NCBI GenBank assembly: GCA_035623075.1 | Contig: DASPUC010000022.1 | Location: 212,198-276,197, forward strand | Source of the DNA: Nitrospiraceae bacterium | Lineage (GTDB): Bacteria > Nitrospirota > Nitrospiria > Nitrospirales > Nitrospiraceae | Direction: 5' to 3' | DNA length: 64,000 nt | In this document: positions 28,543-37,466 of the stretch, in pieces | Layout: every line of letters begins with the position of its first letter | Numbering within the stretch: position 1 is the first letter of the stretch | Made by a program: the position numbers and the translations under genes | Notes under the pieces: generated by a model | Told to the model about the DNA's origin: nothing | Database searches by the model: none | Seen by the model: only the letters and a program-made list of their open reading frames with translations

Positions 28543-29514
28543 TCAAGCAAGCGGTGTGCGCCGCGCGCGCTGGAAGATGGCACGGATTTGATCGAGACCC
28601 GGCAAACGATGACCAAACGGATTGGGGACCTTGCCTTTCAGAAACATCCGGATACCCAACGGGAGGACATGGAGCAAGCGACGCGGTTCACTGCCCACAA
28701 CTTTGAGCGGCATCAGCGCCTCATTCAAGCGCCCTTCTCGCTCGATGAGCCGACTAAACCCGATGATGTGACGGGCGCCCTCCACATGGGTCAACCCCTG
28801 GTCGATCGATGCGCGTCGCAAACGGACGATGGCTTCCATCGGTTTGACGTCCTTCGGACAGACCTGTACGCAAAAGTTACAGCGCGTGCAATCCCACATG
28901 CCATGGTCTCCTTGAAGCGCCGACAGTCTGGCACGCTTGGCAAAGGGCGACTCGCGAGGGTCGGCCAAAAAACGATCGACCTTCGCCAATGCCGCCGGCC
29001 CGGCAAACTCCTTCGATACCGCATTAACGGTGCAGGAAGCCACACAAGCTCCGCACATGATACAGGCATCGACGTTGTGGAACTGTGGCCGCCCTCGCAT
29101 GTGCATCATCTCCGTGGAGCGCACTTGTTCCTCAATCGCGCGCGATGATGTCACCAGCCACGGATGAACGTCCTGAATTTTCGTCCAGAACGGAGTCATA
29201 TCCACGACGAGGTCTTTGATCACCGGCAGATTCTGCAACGGCGCCACGGTGATCGTCCCATGTCGTTCGAATTCCTTACGTAAGGACGTCCGGCAGGCCA
29301 GTTTCTCGCTCCCGTTAATCTCCATTGCACAGGACCCGCAAATCGCGGAGCGGCAGGAATAGCGCAACGAAAGACTGCCGTCACATTCATTTTTGAGACG
29401 GATCAACGCATCGAGGACGGTCAGACCCCGTCCGACATCGAGCCGGAACTCCTCTGCGTGTGACGCCGCATCGACTTCGGGGTTGAACCGTTGGATGGTA
29501 AAGGTGAGGCGCAT
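28543..29514 (-). CDS. succinate dehydrogenase / fumarate reductase iron-sulfur subunit
   Basis: 323 aa, long for SdhB (about 240), with a C-terminal extension of the kind seen in SdhE-type complexes. The N-terminal 2Fe-2S ferredoxin domain carries CRSAICGSC and the later LACRT. The C-terminal domain carries CIMCGACVASC and CTRCNFCVQVCP for the 4Fe-4S and 3Fe-4S or second 4Fe-4S clusters. It transfers electrons between the flavoprotein subunit and quinone. No SdhA/FrdA lies in the window. The HdrB/SdhE-like gene is 4 kb downstream on the same strand. Archease follows after four bases, an unexpected operon partner. Confidence 0.88.
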   Translation of the reverse strand: MRLTFTIQRFNPEVDAASHAEEFRLDVGRGLTVLDALIRLKNECDGSLSLRYSCRSAICGSCAMEINGSEKLACRTSLRKEFERHGTITVAPLQNLPVIKDLVVDMTPFWTKIQDVHPWLVTSSRAIEEQVRSTEMMHMRGRPQFHNVDACIMCGACVASCTVNAVSKEFAGPAALAKVDRFLADPRESPFAKRARLSALQGDHGMWDCTRCNFCVQVCPKDVKPMEAIVRLRRASIDQGLTHVEGARHIIGFSRLIEREGRLNEALMPLKVVGSEPRRLLHVLPLGIRMFLKGKVPNPFGHRLPGLDQIRAIFQRARRTPLA

Positions 29515-29522
29515 GAATACGT

Positions 29523-29550
29523 GCTGTGATCTGAATGCTGAGAACTGCAG
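29523..29550. repeat. heptameric degenerate repeat, family 1 (CTGA)
   Basis: GCTGTGA TCTGAAT GCTGAGA ACTGCAG: CTG recurs at 29524, 29531, 29538 and 29545 with exact 7-base spacing. It starts eight bases upstream of the FeS-subunit start codon. Confidence 0.6.
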
Positions 29551-29650
29551 TTACTCTTTCAGGTACGGAGGACAATTGCAAGCGCCCATAGGAGAAATAA
29601 TGGCCTCGCGGCAATCATTCCTGGTCCAACTCCTAGGCATCAATTAAATA

Positions 29651-29695
29651 GTGACATCTTGTCACAGCCTGCACGTCACCGTGACAATTCGTCAC
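29651..29695. promoter_or_regulatory. tandem palindromic operator, GTGAC-N5-GTCAC twice
   Basis: Site 1 is GTGAC-ATCTT-GTCAC (29651-29665) and site 2 is GTGAC-AATTC-GTCAC (29681-29695). They are 30 bases apart centre to centre, about three helical turns, with an extra GTCAC at 29675-29679. Paired 15-bp palindromes on one face of the helix suggest cooperative binding by a dimeric regulator, for example a sigma54 enhancer-binding protein. The controlled gene is probably the minus-strand FeS/archease/rtcB series that starts 137 bases away. Confidence 0.6.
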
Positions 29696-30089
29696 GCCGT
29701 TATCGAATAAATCTTTTCACAGCCAACGCAACCTTGTCCACCGTCGAGTCGATTCTGCGTTATCACGAGCAAGGACTGCAGATGATTCGCTCTGATCTCC
29801 GAAGAAGCGGACGCGCGAGTCATTCCGATCGATAAGCAGGATGGCGACTGCCGATAGTGGGTGGAGTGGCCCAGAATGTTCTGGACAGAATCTGGAATCG
29901 GCGGACCCAAGGATGGTAACAGGTCTCGAAGCGTGTCGGAGGCACCCATCGGTTGGCACAATTCTTGATCAATACCTTTAGGGAGGTCCACATTCGAAGT
30001 GCTGTGGCATCGGAATAGCGAGATCCGGCAAGCGATTGCAAGATGAGACCAGTTTCACCGACGAACATCCAATGAGAAATATGCGGCAT
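29692..30089 (-). pseudogene. possible remnant of a regulatory gene
   Basis: Three minus-strand frames are open in succession and read more like protein than chance. LRDLLPSLGPPIPD is in one frame and AILLIDRNDSRVRFFGDQSE in another. Together they resemble the GAF-type sensor region found at the N-terminus of FhlA-like sigma54 activators, but the central ATPase and HTH parts are absent. This assignment is tentative. Chance open frames in GC-rich DNA are the alternative. Confidence 0.2.
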
Positions 30090-30142
30090 GTCACGAGAAT
30101 GAAAATTTGTTTACGCGCCGCGAGCGGGGGGAGGTGAAGCGT

Positions 30143-30553
30143 ATGTTACTGAAACGTCTCATCATCGTCACGGTGGTGTTGGTGCTATGGGCGAGTTTTC
30201 CGGCTCAGGCTTACGTCTGGAAGTGCCACACTCCACAGGGAGACATCTGGACCAGCCAACCAAACGCGTCAGATGATTGCGAGGAGTATGACGAGCAGTA
30301 CAACCCCAGCGCGGCTCCGGTGGCAACGCCATCACCTTCTCAGCCAGTCCCAACTCAGCCCCTCGCAGCACCGCCCGTCGTAGCGGCGCCGGTCACGCCT
30401 CCGCCCTACGTCGGCACGTATCTCTATCCCCCCTATTATTATGCTCCAGGCTACTACGGACCAGGAGCCGTTATTGTTCGACCGCCGTTCGGCTACCCCT
30501 ATGGTCACAGGTATGGGGGCCGTTGGTATGGGGGGCGTTTTAGGCGCTGGTAG
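30143..30553 (+). CDS. secreted Pro/Gly/Tyr-rich protein
   Basis: 136 aa from ATG 30143, with GGAGGTGA at 30130-30137. An earlier ATG at 30107 has no such site. The signal peptide (LLKRLIIVTVVLVLWASFPAQA) is followed by YVWKCHTPQGDIWTSQPNASDDC, which resembles the small DUF4124-type fold with a Cys pair. A Pro/Val/Ala-rich linker and a C-terminal Tyr/Gly/Arg-rich stretch (YPYGHRYGGRWYGGRF) follow. The tail composition is typical of envelope-associated or metal-/RNA-adhesive low-complexity segments. Function unknown. Confidence 0.7.
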   Translation: MLLKRLIIVTVVLVLWASFPAQAYVWKCHTPQGDIWTSQPNASDDCEEYDEQYNPSAAPVATPSPSQPVPTQPLAAPPVVAAPVTPPPYVGTYLYPPYYYAPGYYGPGAVIVRPPFGYPYGHRYGGRWYGGRFRRW

Positions 30554-30627
30554 CTGCGGGCCTTCATCACCAAATGCGCCTGGACTTTTGTCGCGAGTGT
30601 AATGACAGGCTTACAAAGGAGACAGAT

Positions 30628-31194
30628 ATGAAACGGATGGTCTTTGCACTATCGTATACGACAGGATTACTTCTCACACTGCTGACGCTGGCCAATGGCT
30701 CAGATGCGGCCTCGATCGATGTCGAACCGATCTCCACAATTGAGAATAGCTCACCGCACATCCTTATGGCTCAGGCCCCCTTAAGTCCGGCACCCACTGA
30801 GACAACACACCCGCCGCGTCCAGGCATGAAGCCGGAGAGCTCAGCCGGTAACCGTGTCGACGCACATGTCAAAAAGCTCCATGCAGAACTCAGGATCACG
30901 CCGGCACAGGAAGAGCTCTGGAAGAGCGTTGTCGAGGTGATGCGGGAAAATGATCAAACGATGGATGCGCTCCACAAGTCCAGAGCAGAACAAGCAGCAA
31001 CCATGACGGCGGTGGACGATGTCAAATCCTATGCTGCGATCGCCGACGCCCATGCCGATGGGCTCAAGAAATTCGCATCGGTTTTTGAACCGCTCTATAA
31101 CAGCATGTCGGACGAACAGAAGAAAAACGCCGATAAGGTCTTCAGTCCATCGAGCAGCAGGCCGACGAAGCCCATGAAATCCAGGGCAAAATGA
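30628..31194 (+). CDS. periplasmic Spy/CpxP-like LTXXQ-motif protein
   Basis: 188 aa from ATG 30628, with AAAGGAG eight bases upstream. A signal peptide ends near SDAAS. A disordered Pro-rich region follows to about residue 70, then a helical domain with two copies of the LTXXQ-like motif, ITPAQEELWKSVVEVM and MSDEQKKNADKVF. This is the hallmark of Spy/CpxP chaperone-like proteins that sense or buffer envelope stress. It follows the Pro/Gly/Tyr-rich gene by 74 bases on the same strand. No CpxRA-type partner is in the window. Confidence 0.75.
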   Translation: MKRMVFALSYTTGLLLTLLTLANGSDAASIDVEPISTIENSSPHILMAQAPLSPAPTETTHPPRPGMKPESSAGNRVDAHVKKLHAELRITPAQEELWKSVVEVMRENDQTMDALHKSRAEQAATMTAVDDVKSYAAIADAHADGLKKFASVFEPLYNSMSDEQKKNADKVFSPSSSRPTKPMKSRAK

Positions 31195-31354
31195 TGGCGA
31201 ATGTCCGTAAGCTTCCATTCTTCTGTCCCTCTTGTGCATGCGATGACACTGACCGTCGAGCAACCAGCGCTTACCCGTCTCTTCATGTGATGGGATACCC
31301 GAGAGTCGAGGTTAACGCCGACGGCGGGACTGGTTGAGACGAATCAGCACTTGG

Positions 31355-32500
31355 CTAATCCAGCTCAAACGTCTTGGGAAAGTTCGTCAGATTACGGCAG
31401 CCGTCTTTGGTGACCAAGACCATGTCTTCGATACGAACGGCTCCGAGCCCGGGATAGTAGAGCCCCGGTTCGACGGTGACGACATGGCCCTCTTGAAGCA
31501 ACGAACCGGTTCGGCTGATGCGCGGGGCCTCATGAATATCGAGACCGACTCCATGCCCGGTGCCATGAAAGTAGCCCTGCATCCGTCCATTCACGAGGCC
31601 CGTCTTGTAGCCGGCCTTCTCAAACCGCTCGCAAATGCCTTGATGAATCCTCATGCCATCGGCCCCGTCCTTCACTTTCGTGATCGCTTCTTCCTGCGCA
31701 TCCTTCACGGTTTGGTAGAGTTTCTTTAACTCTATACTCGGCTTCCCCCGCACCACCGTCCGCGACATGTCGGCAAAATATCGGCTGGCCGCCGAACGGG
31801 GAAACACATCAAAGATGATGCTGCGGTGGGCCGGCAATGGTCCGCTGCCTTCATCGTGGGGATCACAGGCCTGTTCGCCACCCGCCACGATCGTATGTTG
31901 CGCCACACACTCGCATTCCATCAACTTCACGTTGATAAGTTTTTTTATTCGTTCCGACGTCAGCCGCGTCCCGTCGAGCCATAACTGGTCGCCCTTGATC
32001 GTCGCCCGGCGCAACGTGTCATGCGCGGCCGCAACGGCCGCCTCCGTGGCCCGTTGGGTCGCTTCGATGTGATGAATCTCCTCAGCTGTCTTGACCACAC
32101 GACGCTCATAAAACGGCTCCCGCTTCGCCTCCACCTGATAACCCAGAGCTTGCAACCGTTTGGCGTGGCTAAAGGGAAAATTGGCGGGCACCAGAAGCTG
32201 CGTAATCCTCGCATCGCGTAGGACAACATGGACGATGTCGACGCTCCCTGGCTCAGCGACACCCTGGGTCTTGACCCGCCGTTCAATTTCCGAATAGGAC
32301 AAAACACGATCGACGGAGGCCTGACTCTTGGCCCGGTCCATTTCTAGATCGCTCATCACCAGAATGCGCTCACCCTTGATTTCAAGATAAATGAAGGGGT
32401 CCGGAGCGATGAATTTGGTCGCGTAGTAGAGGTTCGAATCTATCTCGCTGGCAGCGATGAAGACCGTGGCCCGAGGCGCTGGCGGTGGAGATTCAGGCAT
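31355..32500 (-). CDS. M24-family metallopeptidase (Xaa-Pro aminopeptidase/dipeptidase type)
   Basis: 381 aa. The N-terminal creatinase-like domain (about 1-150) precedes the pita-bread catalytic domain. The five metal ligands are visible in order: Asp in IIFDVFPRSA, Asp in YFADMSRTVV, His in HGTGHGVGLDIHE, Glu in VTVEPGLYYPG and Glu in VRIEDMVLV. It would release N-terminal residues before proline or cleave Xaa-Pro dipeptides in the cytoplasm. It stands between convergent Spy-like and upstream AsmA-like genes, 40 bases downstream of the latter. Confidence 0.9.
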   Translation of the reverse strand: MPESPPPAPRATVFIAASEIDSNLYYATKFIAPDPFIYLEIKGERILVMSDLEMDRAKSQASVDRVLSYSEIERRVKTQGVAEPGSVDIVHVVLRDARITQLLVPANFPFSHAKRLQALGYQVEAKREPFYERRVVKTAEEIHHIEATQRATEAAVAAAHDTLRRATIKGDQLWLDGTRLTSERIKKLINVKLMECECVAQHTIVAGGEQACDPHDEGSGPLPAHRSIIFDVFPRSAASRYFADMSRTVVRGKPSIELKKLYQTVKDAQEEAITKVKDGADGMRIHQGICERFEKAGYKTGLVNGRMQGYFHGTGHGVGLDIHEAPRISRTGSLLQEGHVVTVEPGLYYPGLGAVRIEDMVLVTKDGCRNLTNFPKTFELD

Positions 32501-32540
32501 ACGATGCTCAATCGGAATCTAACACGAGGTCTAAAGTCGG

Positions 32541-35500
32541 TCAAGGAACGGATGGAGCCGGTTCCGGCGCGAATTGACCTTCTTTGTCCGTCGTTTTGTC
32601 CTCGTTCGGTGTCATCAGATCAAGAGGCAGCGTGACGGTGTTTTTCAACAAATCGAAGGCCAGTTGTCCGAGCCCCGTGAGCCCGACGGCAAACGATTTC
32701 ATCGGCAGGTAAGTCGTTTCCGGATCTTCGATCGCGCCCTTGACCGAGAACATTGCCGTGGCAAATCCCTTTCGGTCACCGGCAAAGAGTCGCCCGAAGA
32801 GGGGGATCGTCTTCAGGAACTGCGAGTAGGACCCAAACGGACTCACGGCCCAGACCATGTCGAGCTGGTCCGTCGGCAAATCGTAGTTGCCGGCGGCGGT
32901 CACCTTGATGATGGGACTATCGATGATGAGATTCTCCGTTTCGAAAAGACCATCCTGGACTGTCACCGTCGCTGTGATCTTGTCGTAGGGCAGCCCTTCC
33001 TTCTCCAGATCGACTTTGCCCTGGAGCACAGCGGGCAGATTCAGAATGCTGATGATCTTCCAAATCGCCCGATCTTGTGACTTAAAGATACGCCCGTCTC
33101 GAACCAAGGCGTCGAATTTGCCGTTTAACGTCGGGTAGACGCCGTGCGGGTTTCGCCCGTGGCCGCGAATCGTCCCGCTGATTCGCGCCTCTCCCGTCAC
33201 CGGCCCTCTGGATCCGACCAGCTTGAGAAGATCTTCCACGACCAATCCCGTCGCACGCAAGGAGATTTCTGTGTCAGCCGGCTGATTACGGGGCAACTGC
33301 ACCACAAGGCGACCGGCGATTTCTCCGTCAGGCGATTGACCGGACAGCCGATCGATATCCAGAACTCCGTCTTGAATCGTGATTCTGGCAGAGAGACTCC
33401 CAAACTTCAGATGTTTATAGTGGCCGCGCGCGATGGCGGCCGTTGCATTCACTTTGCTGGTGGCGGCCAACATCTCAAGAAAATCTCGAATGGGCGACCG
33501 CGCTCCTTTGGGAATCAGCAAATCGATGTCCATGTTATTCGATTCAATCTTGGCCGCGACGATCGGCTTCACCGTCCAGTTCCGGATAGTCCCTTCAAGG
33601 GACACATCGCTATCCGCCACCCGGAACGACAACCGCTTGAGCTCCGCCCCGCTGCGCACGAGATGGAGACGAAGATACAGGTCTTGAATCGGGCTATCCA
33701 CCCCCCTTGCTGTCATGAGTCCATTCGTCAGAGCAAGCCATCCCGTCGTCCGCCAGGTTCGCCAATCCCGATCCTTGCCTTTCATGTCGAGCGACAGTTC
33801 GATATTCCCCGCCTCAAATCCTCCTTTGGCAATCCATTCGGGCAGGCTGGAAAGGGACAACGTTCCCGTCGCCAGCGATGCATCGATCGAGAAACGCTCG
33901 CCCAATTGCAGTTTCCCTTTAATCGGAAGGCGAAGAGATGGCAGCTGCAGTTCAACACGCGTCAACGTCAGTACTGAACTCAACGACAGTTCGCCGTCAA
34001 ATTGGACCGAAGCCGGCGCACCGACCGGCTTCTCAATCATCCCCGGCAGGAAGACCTTCGCCTCGTTCAAAACCACCTCTCCTCGTAATCGCGGCGCATC
34101 CGTCAATCCGGTCAGCACGACATCGCCGTTGATGATCCCGTCGATTGTTCCGTCTGGAAGCGATTTCTGCGGGAGCAATTGCGTCATGTGGATGGCATCG
34201 CCTCGAACACGGACGAGAAAATCCTGAAACGCGCTGGCACTCCCTCCGGTCATTCCACCCTGAACTTCCACCACAAGATCGCCCAGGTGTCCTCGCACGT
34301 GCTCAAATCGCGTCTCTCCGTCGAGCAGTACAAATTGTCCCTGAAGCGCCGTGAGCCGCTCGGGGAGCGAGGGATTCGTCAGGCTGATCTGTTGCGCCGT
34401 AATTTCTCCACCGGCAAACGTGACGCCTCCCGGTTGATTGAGTGGGCCGACCATCCGAAACGTCGGCGCCGCCTGTCCCTCGACTTCCCGGGAGGACGCC
34501 AAAACCCGTGACAGTCGCTCTGATTTGACGGTCTTGGACAGAAATTGAAGCAGGTCGGCGGCCGGCATCGTCCCAGTAATTTCCAGCTCGAGCCACGGTC
34601 CGGCTTCCAAAAATGACACCAGCGCTTTCCCGTCGCTCATCAGGATCGCGCCGTATACGCCCGTCAGATTGGAGACGCGAATGCGGCCTGCCTCGACGGA
34701 CACAATGGCAGAGAGGTCTTTGGACGGGACACGATCTTCTCCCACCAACGCCTCTCCGTCGCGCACGTGAAACTCACCGGTGATTGAGAGCTGCGGCCCT
34801 GAAACGGAAGAGGCTGTGATGGTCGCGGACACGGCTTCGATTTGCCCATCGATTTGACGGTCATGAATCACAGCCGCTAACTCCGGATGGATCCACTGGG
34901 CAGGGATGACCGTCAGCAGTTCGTTCAACCGGATGGGAGCCGAAGCAAACGTCAGCGCAACGGTCGGTTGGGCCGACATCAACCCGGAGAGGCTCGCTTT
35001 TCCGGACAGCGCGAGTTTTCCCGCTTTTCCGGAGAGATCGGACAAGAGTACGTCGTATCCGGCAACGCCGGGCTGAGCTCTGACGGTGCCACTCAGATTG
35101 ATCGTCCCTTTCAGCTGTTCCGGCAGCGGGCGAGGCCCGAAGAAATCCGCAAGGTCGCGAAGATTGAGATTGGCTGCTTCCATACTCCCGTCAAATTGCA
35201 GCACGAGCTGTGATGGAGCATTCGTCGTGAGAGAAGGTTGCTCGACACGAGCTATCCTGCCGGCGAGAGACGCTGCAGACACGCCGGTCTCTCCGGAATG
35301 GACGGCCGAGACATGTACGTCAGCCTGTCCCTGTTCGGCCCAGATTCTGAGGGCAGCTTCCACTGATTCGAGCTTGATCGAGCGTGGGCCGTCCGGACGT
35401 GCCTCGTCGATGATAGTGACCGTCCCGTTCACCAGCATCGCTTCTCGAATACGAAACATCCGGCTCATCATCTGTAACGCATCCTGGTCTGTGGCTGCCC

Positions 35501-35894
35501 CTTGGACAACCTGATCGAGCACATTCCAATGCCCGGTTTGATCCCGGCGGAGCGTCAGGGTCGGTTCTTCGATGACCAACCGTTTTCCCACCACTTGCTT
35601 ACGAAGTAGCGGCAAGAGACGCAGAACGAGATCCACCTTTTTGGCCGCCAACACAACCTGATCAGATTGCCGTTCGTGGATGCCGACCTGGGTCAGTTCG
35701 AGACGAATGTTCGGAAACAAAACGAATTTGATCCGGTGGACGTCGATCTTACGTCCCAGATTCTGTTCCAGCTGCTCCAGGAAGAATTGCTTCAGGTAGT
35801 CGTCGCCCGTCAGGAACGGCGAAAAGAGAAGAAAAGACACACCGGCGATGAGAAGGAGGGCAAAGAGGATAACGAGAACGCTCGGTCGGGACAC
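32541..35894 (-). CDS. AsmA-like inner-membrane/periplasmic protein
   Basis: 1117 aa. One N-terminal membrane helix (VLVILFALLLIAGVSFLLF) is followed by a long periplasmic strand-rich region. The AsmA signature is seen at the start (LEQNLGRKIDVHRIKFVLFP, IRLELTQVGIHE) and the conserved C-terminal AsmA/DUF3971 part ends it (DGRIFKSQDRAIWKIISI, TAAGNYDLPTDQLDMVWAV). AsmA/TamB/YhdP-type proteins are now viewed as bridge-like carriers for phospholipids between the membranes. This is family knowledge. The gene is followed by the M24 peptidase and is divergent from an MFS permease. Confidence 0.88.
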   Translation of the reverse strand: MSRPSVLVILFALLLIAGVSFLLFSPFLTGDDYLKQFFLEQLEQNLGRKIDVHRIKFVLFPNIRLELTQVGIHERQSDQVVLAAKKVDLVLRLLPLLRKQVVGKRLVIEEPTLTLRRDQTGHWNVLDQVVQGAATDQDALQMMSRMFRIREAMLVNGTVTIIDEARPDGPRSIKLESVEAALRIWAEQGQADVHVSAVHSGETGVSAASLAGRIARVEQPSLTTNAPSQLVLQFDGSMEAANLNLRDLADFFGPRPLPEQLKGTINLSGTVRAQPGVAGYDVLLSDLSGKAGKLALSGKASLSGLMSAQPTVALTFASAPIRLNELLTVIPAQWIHPELAAVIHDRQIDGQIEAVSATITASSVSGPQLSITGEFHVRDGEALVGEDRVPSKDLSAIVSVEAGRIRVSNLTGVYGAILMSDGKALVSFLEAGPWLELEITGTMPAADLLQFLSKTVKSERLSRVLASSREVEGQAAPTFRMVGPLNQPGGVTFAGGEITAQQISLTNPSLPERLTALQGQFVLLDGETRFEHVRGHLGDLVVEVQGGMTGGSASAFQDFLVRVRGDAIHMTQLLPQKSLPDGTIDGIINGDVVLTGLTDAPRLRGEVVLNEAKVFLPGMIEKPVGAPASVQFDGELSLSSVLTLTRVELQLPSLRLPIKGKLQLGERFSIDASLATGTLSLSSLPEWIAKGGFEAGNIELSLDMKGKDRDWRTWRTTGWLALTNGLMTARGVDSPIQDLYLRLHLVRSGAELKRLSFRVADSDVSLEGTIRNWTVKPIVAAKIESNNMDIDLLIPKGARSPIRDFLEMLAATSKVNATAAIARGHYKHLKFGSLSARITIQDGVLDIDRLSGQSPDGEIAGRLVVQLPRNQPADTEISLRATGLVVEDLLKLVGSRGPVTGEARISGTIRGHGRNPHGVYPTLNGKFDALVRDGRIFKSQDRAIWKIISILNLPAVLQGKVDLEKEGLPYDKITATVTVQDGLFETENLIIDSPIIKVTAAGNYDLPTDQLDMVWAVSPFGSYSQFLKTIPLFGRLFAGDRKGFATAMFSVKGAIEDPETTYLPMKSFAVGLTGLGQLAFDLLKNTVTLPLDLMTPNEDKTTDKEGQFAPEPAPSVP

Positions 35895-36087
35895 TCACGC
35901 TCCGTAGACAAATCACAACCAACGCTATGCCATCTTACCGAATCACTTATATGAAATCCACCAAGTCTGCGTCCTCACAGGGATTTTTCTCGTTTTGATC
36001 CGCCGAGACCGCACTGGTGATGGCCCGCGAGAGGGGGTATAATCCTGCGCCGATTCCGATAGAGTGTTCGCTATCCAATTCATCGTG

Positions 36088-37377
36088 ATGACTGCCCCCA
36101 CCGCTTCTGCCACGAAGATCCGTTGGATCATCCTTGCACTCCTCTTCCTCGTGAGCATGGTGACCTATATCGATCGCGTAAACATTTCTGTAACAGCAAG
36201 GCAGATGATGCCGGCGTATGGGCTCACGGACCAGGAGATGGGGCTGATCTTTTCATCGTTCGTTATCGGGTATGCCCTCTTTCAGATCCCGGGCGGATGG
36301 TTGGCGGATCGATGCGGGACCAGGGTCGTCCTCACACTCGCACTGATCTGGTGGTCGGTATGTACCGCGCTGACCGCCATAGCCGCCACCACGTCCCTTG
36401 TCGCCTTGTTCGGCATTGTCGGCGCATTAGCCGTCGTCCGAGGCAGCTTGGGTGTCGGCGAAGCGGTCGCACTTCCCGCGTTCAATCGGGCAGTGGCCGA
36501 CTGGTTGCCGGCCGGCTCGCGCGGGTTCGGTATCGGTATGGCGATCGGGGGCATCGGGCTCGGATCGGCCATCACCCCACCGCTCGCGGCCTGGATCATG
36601 GTGAATTGGCGATGGCAGACGGTCTTCTATCTTGCCTCACTGATGGGACTAGGCATGGCATTGCTCTGGTGGATCGTCGCAAGAAATCATCCGCATGAAC
36701 ATCCCTGGACGAACGAGGCGGAACGAGCCTTGATCCCACGAGTCGCTGCACCGGGATTATTTCTTGCTGTACCCTGGAGAGTCTTTGCGCGGAGCCCCAC
36801 ATTGTTGTGGCTTGTCGCTAGCTACACCTGTCTCGGCTATCTCGCATACATTTACATGTCATGGTTCTATCTGTATCTCGTGAACGTACGAGGCTTCGAT
36901 CTCCTCCGTGGCGGGCTTTACGCAGCAGCGCCCTTCCTGGTCATGCTCGTCTTCTGTCCACTGGGCGGATGGATGACCGATCGACTGGCCACACGATACG
37001 GCGTCAGGAATGGACGTGTCTGGGCAGGCATGACCGGCATGGGCCTCGCCGGACTGACCGTCGCACTCGGCGGGTATGTCGACTCGCCGTGGTTGGCCGT
37101 AGCTAGTCTCTCATTGGGCGCGGGCTGGCTATATTTCGCCGTCGGTGCCTATTGGGCTTCGACCACTGATCTATCGAAAACATACGCCGGTACGCTATCG
37201 GGGCTCATGAACACCGGCGCCAACCTGGGTGGCGCCCTTTCTCCAACAGTGACTCCGTGGCTCGCCGATCACTGGGGATGGCCGGTATCGCTCCTCGTCG
37301 CGGCGTTGATCGCACTGGCTGGTGCGCTGATGTGGCTCAGGATTGATCCGGGCAAGGGGCTAGAGGCCAGGGGCTAG
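36088..37377 (+). CDS. MFS permease, anion:cation symporter (ACS)-like
   Basis: 429 aa from ATG 36088. A GTG at 36064 is also open. It has twelve helices. The N-terminal RWIILALLFLVSMVTYIDRVNISV is characteristic of ACS/phthalate-permease-type MFS proteins, as is the first loop GGWLADRCGTRVVL. The second half repeats it with GGWMTDRLATRYG. Members carry organic anions such as sugar acids. The substrate cannot be told. The last eight codons (GKGLEARG and stop) lie inside the heptameric repeat 37350-37384, so the C-terminus was written by repeat DNA. Confidence 0.88.
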   Translation: MTAPTASATKIRWIILALLFLVSMVTYIDRVNISVTARQMMPAYGLTDQEMGLIFSSFVIGYALFQIPGGWLADRCGTRVVLTLALIWWSVCTALTAIAATTSLVALFGIVGALAVVRGSLGVGEAVALPAFNRAVADWLPAGSRGFGIGMAIGGIGLGSAITPPLAAWIMVNWRWQTVFYLASLMGLGMALLWWIVARNHPHEHPWTNEAERALIPRVAAPGLFLAVPWRVFARSPTLLWLVASYTCLGYLAYIYMSWFYLYLVNVRGFDLLRGGLYAAAPFLVMLVFCPLGGWMTDRLATRYGVRNGRVWAGMTGMGLAGLTVALGGYVDSPWLAVASLSLGAGWLYFAVGAYWASTTDLSKTYAGTLSGLMNTGANLGGALSPTVTPWLADHWGWPVSLLVAALIALAGALMWLRIDPGKGLEARG

Positions 37378-37384
37378 AGGAACT
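37350..37384. repeat. heptameric degenerate repeat, family 2 (GGGCTAG), forming the MFS C-terminus
   Basis: GGGCAAG GGGCTAG AGGCCAG GGGCTAG AGGAACT: five units with exact 7-base phase. The TAG of the fourth unit is the MFS stop codon. Confidence 0.7.
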
Positions 37385-37406
37385 GAACGCAAAGCCTGTC
37401 TTATTT

Positions 37407-37455
37407 CTCTTGCCCTTCGCCGAGTGTCTCTTGCCGCTCATAGCTCGCGCTTGAT
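37407..37455. repeat. heptameric degenerate repeat upstream of the cyclophilin gene
   Basis: CTCTTGC CCTTCGC CGAGTGT CTCTTGC CGCTCAT AGCTCGC GCTTGAT: seven units, five ending in GC or AT at the same phase. It fills the space between the MFS stop and the cyclophilin start. The complementary strand resembles GCAAGAG/GCGAGCT words, close to family 2. Confidence 0.5.
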
Positions 37456-37466
37456 ACAGTGCCGCC

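Larger units (their letters stand above)
29515..30142. other. 628-base intergenic region with heptamer repeat, tandem operators and a decayed reading region
   Basis: It separates the minus-strand FeS/archease/rtcB series from a plus-strand secreted protein. Contents, left to right: a family 1 heptamer array (29523-29550), two identical-format palindromes (29651-29695), then about 400 bases in which minus-strand reading frames look protein-like but are broken. TGGCAC-N5-TTGAT at 29954-29968 resembles a sigma54 promoter but lacks the invariant GC at -12. Confidence 0.5.

Noticed and set aside
29954..29968. Sigma54 promoter TGGCAC-N5-TTGAT
   Set aside because: The invariant GC at -12 is GA and the distance to the next gene is large; mentioned only as a weak match.
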